Below, piece after piece: positions 52,022 through 64,000 of a stretch of DNA of 64,000 nucleotides. The DNA is from Liolophura sinensis. Its lineage: Eukaryota > Mollusca > Polyplacophora > Chitonida > Chitonidae. The DNA lies in NCBI RefSeq assembly GCF_032854445.1, contig NW_027018122.1:1-64000 (forward strand), given 5' to 3'. The position numbers were made by a program, and so were the translations under genes. Every line of letters begins with the position of its first letter. Position 1 is the stretch's first letter. The notes below the pieces were generated by a model. That model saw only the letters and a list, made by a program, of their open reading frames with translations. It did no database searches and was not told the origin of the DNA.

Positions 52022-55000
52022 TCAAATCTTTGGGCCAAGCCCATTTAACTCACCCAGCAAGTGTCTTACTTCTAAGTCGAAGACAAACTCAATGTCTTTA
52101 TCTACATGTAGAAAAACCACACCATTTGTATATAAAAAAACACAAGGTACTTGATACAGTCCGCTGTAAAAAGTACAATTGAACACTGACCCACATCAAT
52201 AAGGTGCCAAAAGATGCGCAATTGGGCCAGGCATCTCCAGCTGTTGAAAAATTGCAAATTTCCTTGGTTTCCATGGAGTAAGAGCCGTTGCTGGGCACGT
52301 GATCTTGACATCAATGATTATTCATTTGTGGCTACAGCCAAAAGTATTGGTCGGAGAGCAACGCGGTTTGCACCATTCGATTTCTCGTCAAAAAATACGT
52401 CGGATTAGCCTCTTACCAGCAGCATTGGAACAGTTTTTCCACTTTTGGATTTTTGCCTGGTCTTTTTGCTAATTGAAATCGGCTACATTAACTATGTACA
52501 ATCGCGACTGGTCATTACTATATTCAACTTTTCATGATAAGTTATGTGCCCTTCGGTAGCCCAGACGACGTCAAATCTTTGGGCTAAGCCCATTTAACTC
52601 ACCCAGCAGTTGTCTTACTTCTAAGTCGAAGACAAACTCAATGTCTTTATCTACATGTAGAAAAACAACACCATTTGTATATAAAAAAAACACAAGGTAC
52701 TTGATACAGTCCGCTGTAAAAAGGACAATTGAACACTGACCCACATCAATAAGGTGCCAAAAGATGCGCAATTGGGCCAGGCATCTCCAGCTGTTGAAAA
52801 ATTGCAAATTTCCTTGGTTTCCATGCAGTAAGAGCCGTTGCTGGGCACGTGATCTTGACATCAATGATTATTCATTTGTGGCTACAGCCAAAAGTATTGG
52901 TCGGAGAGCAACGCGGTTTGCACCATTCGATTTCTCGTCAAAAGATACGTCGGATTAGCCTCTTACCAGCAGCATTGGAACAGTTTTTCTACTTTTGGAT
53001 TTTTGCCTGGTCTTTTTGCGAATTGAAATCGGCTACATTAACTATGTACAATCGCGACTGGTCATTACTATATTCAACTTTTCATTATAAGTTATGTGGC
53101 CTTCCGTAGCCCAGACGACGTCAAATCTTTGGGCCAAGCCCATTTAACTCACCCAGCAAGTGTCTTACTTCTAAGTCGAAAACAAACTCAATGTCTTTAT
53201 CTACATGTAGAAAAACCACACCATTTGTATATAAAAAAACACAAGGTACTTGATACAGTCCGCTGTAAAAAGTACAATTGAACACTGACCCACATCAATA
53301 AGGTGCCAAAAGATGCGCAATTGGGCCAGGCATCTCCAGCTGTTGAAAAATTGCAAATTTCCTTGGTTTCCATGGAGTAAGAGCCGTTGCTGGGCACGTG
53401 ATCTTGACATCAATGATTATTCATTTGTGGCTACAGCCAAAAGTATTGGTCGGAGAGCAACGCGGTTTGCACCATTCGATTTCTTGTCAAAAGATACGTC
53501 GGATTAGCCTCTTACCAGCAGCATTGGAACAGTTTTTCTACTTTTGGATTTTTGCCTGATCTTTTTGCGAATTGAAATCGGCTACATTAACTATGTACAA
53601 TCGCGACTGGTCATTACTATATTCAACTTTTCATTATAAGTTATGTGCCCTTCGGTAGCCCAGACGACGTCAAATCTTTGGGCTAAGCCCATTTAACTCA
53701 CCCAGCAGTTGTCTTACTTCTAAGTCGAAGACAAACTCAATGTCTTTATCTACATGTAGAAAAACAACACCATTTGTATATAAAAAAACACAAGGTACTT
53801 GATACAGTCCGCTGTAAAAAGGACAATTGAACACTGACCCACATCAATAAGGTGCCAAAAGATACGCAATTGGGCCAGGCATCTCCAGCTGTTGAAAATT
53901 TGCAAATTTCCTTGGTTTCCATGGAGTAAGAGCCGTTGCTGGGCACGTGATCTTGACCTCAATGATTATTCATTTGTGGCTACAGCCAAAAGTATTGGTC
54001 GGAGAGCAACGCGGTTTGCACCATTCGATTTCTCGTCAAAAAATACGTCGGATTAGCCTCTTACCAGCATCATTGGAACAGTTTTTCCACTTTTGGATTT
54101 TTGCCTGGTATTTTTTCTAATTGAAATCGGCTACATTAACTATGTACAATCGCGACTGGTCATTACTATATTCAACTTTTCATTATAAGTTATGTGCCCT
54201 TCGGTAGCCCAGACGACGTCAAATCTTTGGGCCAAGCCCATTTAACTCACCCAGCAAATGTCTTACTTCTAAGTCGAAGACAAACTCAATGTCTTTATCT
54301 ACATGTAGAAAAACCACACCATTTGTATATATAAAAAACAAAAGGTACTTGATACAGTCCGCTGTAAAAAGTACAATAGAACACTGACCCACATCAATAA
54401 GGTGCCAAAAGATGCGCAATTGGGCCAGGCATCTCCAGCTGTTGAAAAATTGCAAATTTCCTTGGTTTCCATGGAGTAAGAGCCGTTGCTGGGCACGTGA
54501 TCTTGACATCAATGATTATTCATTTGTGGCTACAGCCAAAAGTATTGGTCGGAGAGCAACGTGGTTTGCACCATTCGATTTCTCGTCAAAAAATACGTCG
54601 GATTAGCCTCTTACCAGCAGCATTGGACCAGTTTTTCTACTTTTGGATTTTTGCCTGGTCTTTTTGCGAATTGAAATCGGCTACATTAACTATGTACAAT
54701 CGCGACTGGTCATTACTATATTCAACTTTTCATTATAAGTTATGTGGCCTTCGGTAGCCCAGACGACGTCAAATCTTTGGGCCAAGCCCATTTAACTCAC
54801 CCAGCAGTTGTCTTACTTCTAAGTCGAAGACAAACTCAATGTCTTTATCTAAATGTAGAAAAACCACACCATTTGTATATAAAAAAAACACACGGTACTT
54901 GATACAGTCCGCTGTAAAAAGTACAATTGAACACTGACCCACATCAATAAGGTGCCAAAAGATGCGCAATTGGGCCAGGCATCTCCAGCTGTTGAAAAAT

Positions 55001-57522
55001 TGCAAATTTCCTTGGTTTCCATGGAGTAAGAGCCGTTGCTGGGCACGTGATCTTGACATCAATGATTATTCATTTGTGGCTACAGCCAAAAGTATTGGTC
55101 GGAGAGCAACGCGGTTTGCACCATTCGATTTCTCGTCAAATAAAACGTCGGATTAGCCTCTTACCAGCAGCATTGGAACAGTTTTTCTACTTTTGGATTT
55201 TTGCCTGGTCTTTTTGCGAATTGAAATCGGCTACATTAACTATGTACAATCGCGACTGGTCATTACTATATTCAACTTTTCATTATAAGTTATGTGGCCT
55301 TCGGTAGCCCAGACGACGTCAAATCTTTGGGCCAAGCCCATTTAACTCACCCAGCAAATGTCTTACTTCTAAGTCGAAGACAAACTCAATGTCTTTATCT
55401 ACATGTAGAAAAACCACACCATTTGTATATTAAAAAAACACAAGGTACTTGATACAGTCCGCTGTAAAAAGTACAATTGAACACTGACCCACATCAATAA
55501 GGTGCCAAAAGATGCGCACTTGGGCCAGGCATCTCCAGCTGTTGAAAAATTGCAAATTTCCTTGGTTTCCATGGAGTAAGAGCCGTTGCTGGGCACGTGA
55601 TCTTGACATCAATGATTATTCATTTGTGGCTACAGCCAAAAGTATTGGTCGGAGAGCAACGCGGTTTGCACCATTCGATTTCTCGTCAAAAAATACGTCG
55701 GATTAGCCTCTTACCAGCAGCATTGGAACAGTTTTTCCACTTTTGGATTTTTGCCTGGTCTTTTTGCGAATTGAAATCGGCTACATTAACTATGTACAAT
55801 CGCGACTGGTCATTACTATATTCAACTTTTCATTATAAGTTATGTGCCCTTCGGTAGCCCAGACGACGTCAAATCTTTGGGCCAAGCCCATTTAACTCAC
55901 CCAGCAAATGTCTTACTTCTAAGTCGAAGACAAACTCAATGTCTTTATCTACATGTAGAAAAACCACACCATTTGTATATAAAAAAAACACAAGGTACTT
56001 GATACAGTCCGCTGTAAAAAGTACAATTGAACACTGACCCACATCAATAAGGTGCCAAAAGATGCGCAATTGGGCCAGGCATCTCCAGCTGTTGAAAAAT
56101 TGCAAATTTCCTTGGTTTCCATGGAGTAAGAGCCGTTGCTGGGCACGTGATCTTGACATCAATGATTATTCATTTGTGGCTACAGCCAAAAGTATTGGTC
56201 GGAGAGCAACGCGGTTTGCACCATTCGATTTCTCGTCAAAAAATACGTCGGATTAGCCTCTTACCAGCAGCATTGGAACAGTTTTTCTACTTTTGGATTT
56301 TTGCCTGGTCTTTTTGCGAATTGAAATCGGCTACATTAACTATGTACAATCGCGACTGGTCATTACTATATTCAACTTTTCATTATAAGTTATGTGGCCT
56401 TCGGTAGCCCAGACGACGTCAAATCTTTGGGCCAAGCCCATTTAACTCACCCAGCAGTTGTCTTACTTCTAAGTCGAGGACAAACTCAATGTCTTTATCT
56501 ACATGTAGAAAAACCACACCATTTGTATATAAAAAAAACACACGGTACTTGATACAGTCCGCTGTAAAAAGTACAATTGAACACTGACCCACATCAATAA
56601 GGTGCCAAAAGATGCGCAATTGGGCCAGGCATCTCCAGCTGTTGAAAAATTGGAAATTTCCTTGGTTTCCATGGAGTAAGAGCCGTTGCTGGGCACGTGA
56701 TCTTGACATCAATGATTATTCATTTGTGGCTACAGCCAAAAGTATTGGTCGGAGAGCAACGCGATTTGCACCATTCGATTTCTCGTCAAATAAAACGTCG
56801 GATTAGCCTCTTACCAGCAGCATTGGAACAGTTTTTCTACTTTTGGATTTTTGCCTGGTCTTTTTGCGAATTGAAATCGGCTACATTAACTATGTACAAT
56901 CGCGACTGGTCATTACTATATTCAACTTTTCATTATAAGTTATGTGCCCTTCGGTAGCCCAGACGACGTCAAATCTTTGGGCCAAGCCCATTTAACTCAC
57001 CCAGCAGTTGTCTTACTTCTAAGTCGAAGACAAACTCAATGTCTTTATCTACATGTAGAAAAACCACACCATTTGTATATAAAAAAAACACAAGGTACTT
57101 GATACAGTCCGCTGTAAAAAGTACAATTGAACACTGACCCACATCAATAAGGTGCCAAAAGATGCGCAATTGGGCCAGGCATCTCCAGCTGTTGAAAAAT
57201 TGGAAATTTCCTTGGTTTCCATGGAGTAAGAGCCGTTGCTGGGCACGTGATCTTGACATCAATGATTATTCATTTGTGGCTTACAGCCAAAAGTATTGGT
57301 CGGAGAGCAACGCGGTTTGCACCATTCGATTTCTCGTCAAAAAAATACGTCGGATTAGCCTCTTACCAGCAGCATTGGAACAGTTTTTTCCACTTTTGGA
57401 TTTTTTGCCTGGTCTTTTTGCTAATTGAAATCGGCTACATTAACTATGTACAATCGCGACTGGTCATTACTATATTCAACTTTTCATGATAAGTTATGTG
57501 CCCTTCGGTAGCCCAGACGACG
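52022..57522 (+). repeat. Satellite units 96-105
   Basis: Anchors at 52022, 52571, 53121, 53670, 54219, 54769, 55319, 55869, 56419 and 56969. Unit 53670 is a third copy of the 45421/50373 type (GGGCTAAGCC, AAAATTTGC, GCATCATTGG) and 54219 of the 45971/50923 type. Units 54769 and 56419 share ACACACGG and TCAAATAAAACG, three units (1650 bp) apart. Unit 52571 has CCATGCAG and AAAAGATACG, seen again at 57523. Unit 55869 is nearly pure majority sequence. Confidence 0.9.
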
Positions 57523-58995
57523 TCAAATCTTTGGGCTAAGCCCATTTAACTCACCCAGCAGTTGTCTTACTTCTAAGTCGAAGACAAACTCAATGTCTTT
57601 ATCTACATGTAGAAAAACAACACCATTTGTATATAAAAAAAAACACAAGGTACTTGATACAGTCCGCTGTAAAAAGGACAATTGAACACTGACCCACATC
57701 AATAAGGTGCCAAAAGATGCGCAATTGGGCCAGGCATCTCCAGCTGTTGAAAAATTGCAAATTTCCTTGGGTTTCCATGCAGTAAGAGCCGTTGCTGGGC
57801 ACGTGATCTTGACATCAATGATTATTCATTTGTGGCTACAGCCAAAAGTATTGGTCGGAGAGCAACGCGGTTTGCACCATTCGATTTCTCGTCAAAAGAT
57901 ACGTCGGATTAGCCTCTTACCAGCATCATTGGAACAGTTTTTCCACTTTTGGATTTTTGCCTGGTATTTTTTCTAATTGAAATCGGCTACATTAACTATG
58001 TACAATCGCGACTGGTCATTACTATATTCAACTTTTCATTATAAGTTATGTGCCCTTCGGTAGCCCAGACGACGTCAAATCTTTGGGCCAAGCCCATTTA
58101 ACTCACCCCAGCAGTTGTCTTACTTCTAAGTCGAAGACAAACTCAATGTCTTTATCTACATGTAGAAAAACCACACCATTTGTATATAAAAAAAACACAA
58201 GGTACTTAATACAGTCCGCTGTAAAAAGTACAATTGAACACTGACCCACATCAATAAGGTGCCAAAAGATGCGCAATTGGGCCAGGCATCTCCAGCTGTT
58301 GAAAAATGGAATTTCCTTGGTTTCCATGGAGTAAGAGCCGTTGCTGGGCACGTGATCTTGACATCAATGATTATTCATTTGTGGCTACAGCCAAAAGTAT
58401 TGGTCGGAGAGCAACGCGGTTTGCACCATTCGATTTCTCGTCAAAAAATACGTCGGATTAGCCTCTTACCAGCAGCATTGGAACAGTTTTTCCACTTTTG
58501 GATTTTTGCCTGGTCTTTTTGCTAATTGAAATCGGCTACATTAACTATGTACAATCGCGACTGGTCATTACTATATTCAACTTTTCATTATAAGTTATGT
58601 GCCCTTCGGTAGCCCAGACGACGTCTCAAATCTTTGGGCCAAGCCCATTTAACTCACCCAGCAAATGTCTTACTCCTAAGTCGAAGACAAACTCAATGTC
58701 TTTATCTACATGTAGAAAAACCACACCATTTGTATATAAAAAAAACACAAGGTACTTGATACAGTCCGCTGTAAAAAGTACAATTGAACACTGACCCACA
58801 TCAATAAGGTGCCAAAAGATGCGCAATTGGGCCAGGCATCTCCAGCTGTTGAAAAATTGCAAATTTCCTTGGTTTCCATGGAGTAAGAGCCGTTGCTGGG
58901 CACGTGATCTTGATATCAATGATTATTCATTTGTGGCTACAGCCAAAAGTATTGGTCGGAGAGCAACGCGGTTTGCACCATTCGATTTCTCGTCA
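57280..58995 (+). other. Cluster of small indels within the array
   Basis: Within about 1.7 kb there are extra single bases at GGCTTACAGCC (57280), in the A-run before TACGTCGG (57338-57345), in two T-runs (57380-57405), at CTTGGGTTTCC (57767) and at CACCCCAGC (58106). There is also a shortened GAAAAATGGAATTT (58302), a duplicated TC in GACGTCTCAAATC (58622) and a missing A near 58998. Flanking units on both sides are nearly free of such changes. Confidence 0.85.
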
Positions 58996-61900
58996 AAAAT
59001 ACTTCGGATTAGCCTCTTACCAGCAGCATTGGAACAGTTTTTCCACTTTTGGATTTTTGCCTGGTATTTTTTCTAATTGAAATCGGCTACATTAACTATG
59101 TACAATCGCGACTGGTCATTACTATATTCAACTTTTCATTATAAGTTATGTGCCCTTCGGTAGCCCAGACGACGTCAAATCTTTGGGCCAAGCCCATTTA
59201 ACTCACCCAGCAAATGTCCTACTTCTAAGTCGAAGACAAACTCAATGTCTTTATCTACATGTAGAAAAACCACACCATTTGTATATAAAAAAAAAACAAG
59301 GTACTTGATACAGTCCGCTGTAAAAAGGACAATTAAACACTGACTTACATCAATAAGGTGCCAAAAGATACGCAATTGAGTCAGGCATCTCCAGCTGTTG
59401 AAAAATTGCAAATTTCCTTGGTTTCCATGGAGTAAGAGCCGTTGCTGGGCACGTGATCTTGACATCAATGATTATTCATTTGTGGCTACAGCCAAAAGTA
59501 TTGGTCGGAGAGCAACGCGGTTTGCACCATTCGATTTCTCGTCAAAAAATACGTCGGATTAGCCTCTTACCAGCAGCATTGGAACAGTTTTTCCACTTTT
59601 GGATTTTTGCCTGGTCTTTTTGCGAATTGAAATCGGCTACATTAACTATGTACAATCGCGACTGGTCATTACTATATTCAACTTTTCATTATAAGTTATG
59701 TGGCCTTCGGTAGCCCAGACGACGTCAAATCTTTGGGCCAAGCCCATTTAACTCACCCAGCAAATGTCTTACTCCTAAGTCGAAGACAAACTCAATGTCT
59801 TTATCTACATGTAGAAAAACCACACCATTTGTATATAAAAAAAACACAAGGTACTTGATACAGTCTGCTGTAAAAAGGACAATTGAACACTGACCCACAT
59901 CAATAAGGTGCCAAAAGATACGCAATTGGGCCAGGCATCTCCAGCTGTTGAAAAATTGCAAATTTCCTTGGTTTCCATGGAGTAAGAGCCGTTGCTGGGC
60001 ACGTGATCTTGACATCAATGATTATTCATTTGTGGCTACAGCCAAAAGTATTGGTCGGAGAGCAACGCGGTTTGCACCATTCGATTTCTCGTCAAAAAAT
60101 ACGTCGGATTAGCCTCTTACCAGCAGCATTGGAACAGTTTTTCTACTTTTGGATTTTTGCCTGGTCTTTTTGCGAATTAAAATCGGCTACATTAACTATG
60201 TACAATCGCGACTGGTCATTACTACATTCAACTTTTCATTATAAGTTATGTGCCCTTCGGTAGCCCAGACGACGTCAAATCTTTGGGCCAAGCCCATTTA
60301 ACTCACCCAGCAGTTGTCTTACTTCTAAGTCGAAGACAAACTCAATGTCTTTATCTACATGTAGAAAAACCACACCATTTGTATATAAAAAAAACACAAG
60401 GTACTTGATACAGTCCGCTGTAAAAAGTACAATTGAACACTGACCCACATGAATAAGGTGCCAAAAGATGCGTAATTGGGCCAGGCATCTCCAGCTGTTG
60501 AAAAATTGCAAATTTCCTTGGTTTCCATGGAGTAAGAGCCGTTGCTGGGCACGTGATCTTGACATCAATGATTATTCATTTGTGGCTACAGCCAAAAGTA
60601 TTGGTCGGAGAGCAACGCGGTTTGCACCATTCGATTTTGTCGTCAAAAAAATACGTCGGATTAGCCTCTTACCAGCAGCATTGGAACAGTTTTTCCACTT
60701 TTGGATTTTTGCCTGGTCTTTTTGCGAATTGAAATCGGCTACATTAACTATGTACAATCGCGACTGGTCATTACTATATTCAACTTTTCATTATAAGTTA
60801 TGTGGCCTTCGGTAGCCCAGACGACGTCAAATCTTTGGGCCAAGCCCATTTAACTCACCCAGCAAATGTCTTACTCCTAAGTCGAAGACAAACTCAATGT
60901 CTTTATCTACATGTAGAAAAACCACACCATTTGTATATAAAAAAAACACAAGGTACTTGATACAGTCCGCTGTAAAAAGTACAATTGAACACTGACCCAC
61001 ATCAATAAGGTGCCAAAAGATGCGCAATTGGGCCAGGCATCTCCAGCTGTTGAAAAATTGCAAATTTCCTTGGTTTCCATGGAGTAAGAGCCGTTGCTGG
61101 GCACGTGATCTTGATATCAATGATTATTCATTTGTGGCTACAGCCAAAAGTATTGGTCGGAGAGCAACGCGGTTTGCACCATTCGATTTCTCGTCAAAAA
61201 ATACGTCGGATTAGCCTCTTACCAGCAGCATTGGAACAGTTTTTCCACTTTTGGATTTTTGCCTGGTATTTTTTCTAATTGAAATCGGCTACATTAACTA
61301 TGTACAATCGCGACTGGTCATTACTATATTCAACTTTTCATTATAAGTTATGTGGCCTTCGGTAGCCCAGACGACGTCAAATCTTTGGGCCAAGCCCATT
61401 TAACTCACCCAGCAAATGTCTTACTCCTAAGTCGAAGACAAACTCAATGTCTTTATCTACATGTAGAAAAACCACACCATTTGTATATAAAAAAAACACA
61501 AGGTACTTGATACAGTCTGCTGTAAAAAGGACAATTGAACACTGACCCACATCAATAAGGTGCCAAAAGATACGCAATTGGGCCAGGCATCTCCAGCTGT
61601 TGAAAAATTGCAAATTTCCTTGGTTTCCATGGAGTAAGAGCCGTTGCTGGGCACGTGATCTTGACATCAATGATTATTCATTTGTGGCTACAGCCAAAAG
61701 TATTGGTCGGAGAGCAACGCGGTTTGCACCATTCGATTTCTCGTCAAAAAATACGTCGGATTAGCCTCTTACCAGCAGCATTGGAACAGTTTTTCTACTT
61801 TTGGATTTTTGCCTGGTCTTTTTGCGAATTAAAATCGGCTACATTAACTATGTACAATCGCGACTGGTCATTACTACATTCAACTTTTCATTATAAGTTA

Positions 61901-64000
61901 TGTGCCCTTCGGTAGCCCAGACGACGTCAAATCTTTGGGCCAAGCCCATTTAACTCACCCAGCAGTTGTCTTACTTCTAAGTCGAAGACAAACTCAATGT
62001 CTTTATCTACATGTAGAAAAACCACACCATTTGTATATAAAAAAAACACAAGGTACTTGATACAGTCCGCTGTAAAAAGTACAATTGAACACTGACCCAC
62101 ATCAATAAGGTGCCAAAAGATGCGCAATTGGGCCAGGCATCTCCAGCTGTTGAAAAATTGCAAATTTCCTTGGTTTCCATGGAGTAAGAGCCGTTGCTGG
62201 GCACGTGATCTTGACATCAATGATTATTCATTTGTGGCTACAGCCAAAAGTATTGGTCGGAGAGCAACGCGGTTTGCACCATTCGATTTCTCGTCAAAAA
62301 ATACGTCGGATTAGTCTCTTACCAGCAGCATTGGAATAGTTTTTCCACTTTTGGATTTTTGCCTGGTATTTTTTCTAGTTGAAATCGGCTACATTAACTA
62401 TGTACAATCGCGACTGGTCATTACTATATTCAACTTTTCATTATAAGTTATGTGCCCTTCGGTAGCCCAGACGACGTCAAATCTTTGGGCCAAACCCATT
62501 TAACTCACCCAGCAGTTGTCTTACTTCTAAGTCGAAGACAAACTCAATGTCTTTATCTACATGTAGAAAAACCACACCATTTGTATATAAAAAAAACACA
62601 AGGTACTTGATACAGTCCGCTGTAAAAAGTACAATTGAACACTGACCCACATCAATAAGGTGCCAAAAGATACGCAATTGGGCCAGGCATCTCCAGCTGT
62701 TGAAAAATTGCAAATTTCCTTGGTTTCCATGGAGTAAGAGCCGTTGCTGGGCACGTGATCTTGACATCAATGATTATTCATTTGTGGCTACAGCCAAAAG
62801 TATTGGTCGGAGAGCAACGCGGTTTGCACCATTCGATTTCTCGTCAAAAAATACGTCGGATTAGCCTCTTACCAGCAGCATTGGAACAGTTTTTCTACTT
62901 TTGGATTTTTGCCTGGTCTTTTTGCGAATTAAAATCGGCTACATTAACTATGTACAATCGCGACTGGTCATTACTACATTCAACTTTTCATTATAAGTTA
63001 TGTGCCCTTCGGTAGCCCAGACGACGTCAAATCTTTGGGCCAAGCCCATTTAACTCACCCAGCAGTTGTCTTACTTCTAAGTCGAAGACAAACTCAATGT
63101 CTTTATCTACATGTAGAAAAACCACACCATTTGTATATAAAAAAAACACAAGGTACTTGATACAGTCCGCTGTAAAAAGTACAATTGAACACTGACCCAC
63201 ATGAATAAGGTGCCAAAAGATGCGTAATTGGGCCAGGCATCTCCAGCTGTTGAAAAATTGCAAATTTCCTTGGTTTCCATGGAGTAAGAGCCGTTGCTGG
63301 GCACGTGATCTTGACATCAATGATTATTCATTTGTGGCTACAGCCAAAAGTATTGGTCGGAGAGCAACGCGGTTTGCACCATTCGATTTTGTCGTCAAAA
63401 AATACGTCGGATTAGCCTCTTACCAGCAGCATTGGAACAGTTTTTCCACTTTTGGATTTTTGCCTGGTCTTTTTGCGAATTGAAATCGGCTACATTAACT
63501 ATGTACAATCGCGACTGGTCATTACTATATTCAACTTTTCATTATAAGTTATGTGGCCTTCGGTAGCCCAGACGACGTCAAATCTTTGGGCCAAGCCCAT
63601 TTAACTCACCCAGCAAATGTCTTACTCCTAAGTCGAAGACAAACTCAATGTCTTTATCTACATGTAGAAAAGCCACACCATTTGTATATAAAAAAAACAC
63701 AAGGTACTTGATACAGTCCGCTGTAAAAAGTACAATTGAACACTGACCCACATCAATAAGGTGCCAAAAGATGCGCAATTGGGCCAGGCATCTCCAGCTG
63801 TTGAAAAATTGCAAATTTCCTTGGTTTCCATGGAGTAAGAGCCGTTGCTGGGCACGTGATCTTGATATCAATGATTATTCATTTGTGGCTACAGCCAAAA
63901 GTATTGGTCGGAGAGCAACGCGGTTTGCACCATTCGATTTCTCGTCAAAAAATACGTCGGATTAGCCTCTTACCAGCAGCATTGGAACAGTTTTTCCACT
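57523..64000 (+). repeat. Right-hand satellite family, units 106-117
   Basis: Anchors at 57523, 58075, 58626, 59175, 59725, 60275, 60827, 61377, 61927, 62477, 63027 and 63578; the last is cut by the window end. CTTACTCCTAAG occurs only here (58626, 59725, 60827, 61377, 63578). Units 59725, 61377 and 62477 share GCGAATTAAAATCGG followed by CTACATTC. Units 60275 and 63027 share CATGAATAAGG, GCGTAATT and GATTTTGTCG. Units 58626, 60827 and 63578 share TTGATATC. The repeats are 3 units (59725 to 61377, 1652 bp) and 5 units (60275 to 63027, 2752 bp) apart. Confidence 0.9.

Larger units (their letters stand above)
1..64000 (+). repeat. Satellite DNA array, about 550-bp unit, 117 copies, head to tail
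   Basis: The same sequence recurs every 549-551 bp across the entire window, always in the same orientation. Taking the T of TCA in the GACGTCA motif as the unit anchor, I find 117 anchors: 74, 625, 1153, 1707, 2260, 2813, 3410, 3959, 4508 and onward to 63578. Exceptions to the period are 528 (625-1152), 597 (2813-3409), 387 (21561-21947 and 23598-23984) and 536 (23985-24520). Most units differ from one another by a handful of substitutions. No unique sequence longer than about 15 nt lies between units. Both window ends fall inside a unit, so the array is longer than 64 kb. Such arrays are typical of eukaryotic heterochromatin; the chromosomal location and species cannot be read from the sequence. 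Confidence 0.99.

Noticed and set aside
60572-60757. Minus-strand 61-codon frame near the unit end
   Set aside because: It arises from a local one-base change and an extra A in unit 60275, does not recur generally, and has no recognisable domain.
1-64000. CRISPR array
   Set aside because: The whole 550-bp unit repeats with no short repeat and unique spacer pattern, and no cas genes are present.
1-64000. Tandem 5S rRNA, snRNA or spliced-leader gene cluster
   Set aside because: A 550-bp tandem unit would fit in size, but I find no 5S internal control region, U2 or U6 core, or known spliced-leader sequence. The GATTTTTGCC near the unit end only partly resembles an Sm site.
1-64000. Transposon or LTR element amplified in tandem
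   Set aside because: No terminal inverted or long terminal repeats, target duplications, or transposase, integrase or reverse transcriptase motifs are seen; units abut with no junction.

Overview
The whole window is one head-to-tail tandem array of a single repeat unit of about 550 bp. I count 117 unit anchors (the T of TCA in GACGTCA, from 74 to 63578), all on the + strand. No unique gene-bearing sequence interrupts them. The repeat runs off both ends, so neither array edge is seen. One unit counted by hand (4501-5050) has 226 G+C in 550 (41%) and 18 CpG. More than 64 kb of uninterrupted satellite with no conserved gene points to a eukaryotic chromosome, probably heterochromatin (centromeric, pericentromeric or subtelomeric). 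I do not recognise the satellite family and cannot name the organism.

I find no real protein gene. The many 60-120 residue open frames are the same few accidental frames repeated in every unit, on both strands and overlapping. The unit length is 1 modulo 3, and an A-run of 7, 8 or 9 inside the unit shifts the frame between copies. No rRNA, tRNA, snRNA, transposon or CRISPR array is evident.

Layout, using variants shared between units: (1) 1-3269, six units with many 1-2 bp indels; (2) 3270-3348, a 43-nt insertion that makes a 29-bp inverted repeat with the array, unique in the window and exactly at the end of the noisy part; (3) 3410-8357, mixed units of the left-hand family; (4) 8358-23984, repeated A-B-C(-D) modules, including two units with the same 164-bp deletion 2037 bp apart; (5) 23985-27820, mixed and hybrid units; (6) 27821-34423, an 8-unit-offset duplication (about 4402 bp); (7) 34424-43770, a 4-unit higher-order repeat of about 2199 bp with one extra two-unit duplication; (8) 43771-52021, a 9-unit-offset duplication (4952 bp); (9) 52022-64000, right-hand families with 3- and 5-unit offsets and a second cluster of small indels near 57.3-59.0 kb.

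The window is therefore best read as a record of satellite evolution. Variants are shared over local domains, blocks of 2, 3, 4, 5, 8, 9 and 15 units have been copied, and some units are hybrids of two types. This is what unequal crossover and conversion between copies would produce. No encoded system is visible. The points most worth checking are the inverted-repeat junction near 3.3 kb, the nested higher-order structure, and whether the noisy stretches are biological or assembly errors.
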